Positions 63,291 through 64,000 of a stretch of 64,000 nucleotides of DNA are shown one piece after another. The notes under the pieces are model-generated. The model made no database searches. It had not been told where the DNA came from and worked only from the letters and a program-made list of their open reading frames with translations. This DNA comes from Amycolatopsis taiwanensis DSM 45107 (GTDB lineage Bacteria; Actinomycetota; Actinomycetes; Mycobacteriales; Pseudonocardiaceae). Made by a program: the position numbers and the translations under genes. Every line of letters begins with the position of its first letter. Positions within the stretch are counted from its first letter, which is position 1. The stretch is taken from positions 92,571 through 156,570 of the forward strand of contig NZ_KI912601.1 in NCBI RefSeq assembly GCF_000519205.1. Direction: 5' to 3'.

Positions 63291-63480
63291 CTGCGTGACT
63301 CCTTAAGCCTCGACCGAGCAGCCTCACCAAGCCGCCACCACGCGGTGACTCCGTGCAGTGGATCCACTTCGCGTGAGACCGATACAGAAACTCGGCCACC
63401 GTACTCCCGGGCACCGACAACAACGACGGTGTGCGTACCGAGAAATAGGTCCGTGCAGGTCAACGGGCATCGGCAGGGAC
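63291..63480. promoter_or_regulatory. Upstream region of the STAND gene
   Basis: About 190 bases upstream of the leftward STAND gene and left of a transposase remnant. AAGGAG at about 63301-63306 (minus strand) is its ribosome-binding site. No operator repeats were recognised. Confidence 0.4.
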
Positions 63481-63930
63481 TCGTTGCTGCTCCGCTTCGC
63501 CTACCTTGCCATCAGCCATGCTTTCGGCGCCCTACGACTGTTACCGATGTCCGAGCACGAGAACGACACCGAGATCCTCGCTCTGCGTCACCAGTTGGGC
63601 GGCGCGTAACGGCAACTCGCCGGCCAACGCCCCCAACTCCGGCCCGAGGACAGGGCGTGCTGGTACCGCAGTCTGTGCGACGTTGCGCCGGATACGGCTG
63701 CTGGTCCAACCAGACACCATGCTGCGCGGGCATCGTGACCTGGCGAAACACCGTCATACCCGCGTAAACATGAAGCGAAGACTTGGCCGCCCGCAGACGG
63801 CGGCCTCGATCAGCCGTCTCGTCCTGCGTCTGGCAGGTGAGAATTCTGCCTGGGCTACCGGCGTATCCACGGCGAACTCGCCCTTCTCGGTATCACGGTC
63901 GCCACATCTTTTCCCAACTACTGTAGGACC
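63481..63930 (+). pseudogene. IS3/IS481-type transposase remnant
   Basis: Fragments in different frames follow the order of the integrase-type transposases: EHENDTEILALRHQLGG near 63555, GQRPQLRPEDRA near 63630, RLGRPQTAASISRLVLRLAG near 63790, and GYRRIHGELALLGITVA near 63855. Several frameshifts and stops separate them, and the catalytic DDE domain is missing beyond 63930, where the sequence becomes AT-richer. Confidence 0.8.
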
Positions 63931-64000
63931 GTCCATTTTAGCCGTATCGTCCCCCCGCAAGGGTCGGATATCGAGGCGCGATTGAGGAGATAGCCAAATC

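Noticed and set aside
1-64000. tRNA or rRNA genes as integration targets
   Set aside because: I looked at the ends of the integrase and recombinase regions and saw no tRNA-like cloverleaf or rRNA sequence.

Overview
The window is high-GC DNA with GTG/TTG starts, tightly overlapping operons, a Tad/Flp pilus locus, a BTAD regulator, NB-ARC/TPR proteins and the helix-turn-helix families usual in filamentous actinomycetes. An actinomycete, perhaps of the Pseudonocardiales, is the best guess. That is an inference from gene content; no rRNA or tRNA is visible to confirm it.

1-21 kb is a defence and mobile-element region. A decayed IS5-family element (about 17-915) sits at the 3' end of an OLD-family ATPase/TOPRIM nuclease gene and supplies its stop codon. 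A frameshifted tyrosine integrase follows. Next comes a long leftward operon, in transcription order: a nuclease-dead HsdR, a DUF262 protein, an ABC-ATPase/TOPRIM protein, HsdM, a second HsdM, HsdS, and an intact HsdR. This two-R, two-M, one-S layout with two inserted effector-like genes is the most unusual system here. Beyond it lie two divergent frameshifted genes of unknown function (18.8-21.0 kb).

21-29 kb is regulatory and housekeeping-like: a GntR regulator, a small conserved protein, a 5-formyl-THF cyclo-ligase-like gene with an XRE/TPR regulator, a GT-B-like protein with a coupled small gene, and an NB-ARC/TPR protein behind a prepilin peptidase.

29-47 kb is a Tad pilus locus: prepilin peptidase, lipoprotein, secreted protein, SAF (CpaB-like), TadZ-like ATPase, TadA, TadB, TadC, a small pilin-like protein, two TadE-like proteins, a TadG-like protein and a large LysM/BTAD membrane protein. 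A three-gene recombinase element (about 37.73-40.89 kb) is inserted between the second TadE-like gene and the TadG-like gene. A second, decayed relative (about 41.48-43.22 kb) lies right after the TadG-like gene and carries a GNAT acetyltransferase and a DUF4262 gene. Both start at an identical 13-bp sequence and end in a related right-end sequence.

47-58 kb holds an HxlR regulator, a gene-poor stretch with four 12-bp tandem repeats and a polypyrimidine tract, then a MoxR-like ATPase / metallopeptidase-VWA module with small accessory genes. An aminoglycoside-phosphotransferase pseudogene, a 1118-residue helical-repeat protein and a two-HTH regulator follow.

58-64 kb has a RAMA-domain protein and a 1262-residue STAND NTPase with an N-terminal Cap4-like nuclease domain, a probable Avs-type antiphage protein. 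The window ends in a decayed IS3/IS481-type transposase. Many single-base indels in short homopolymers break genes throughout; whether they are decay or sequencing error needs raw reads.
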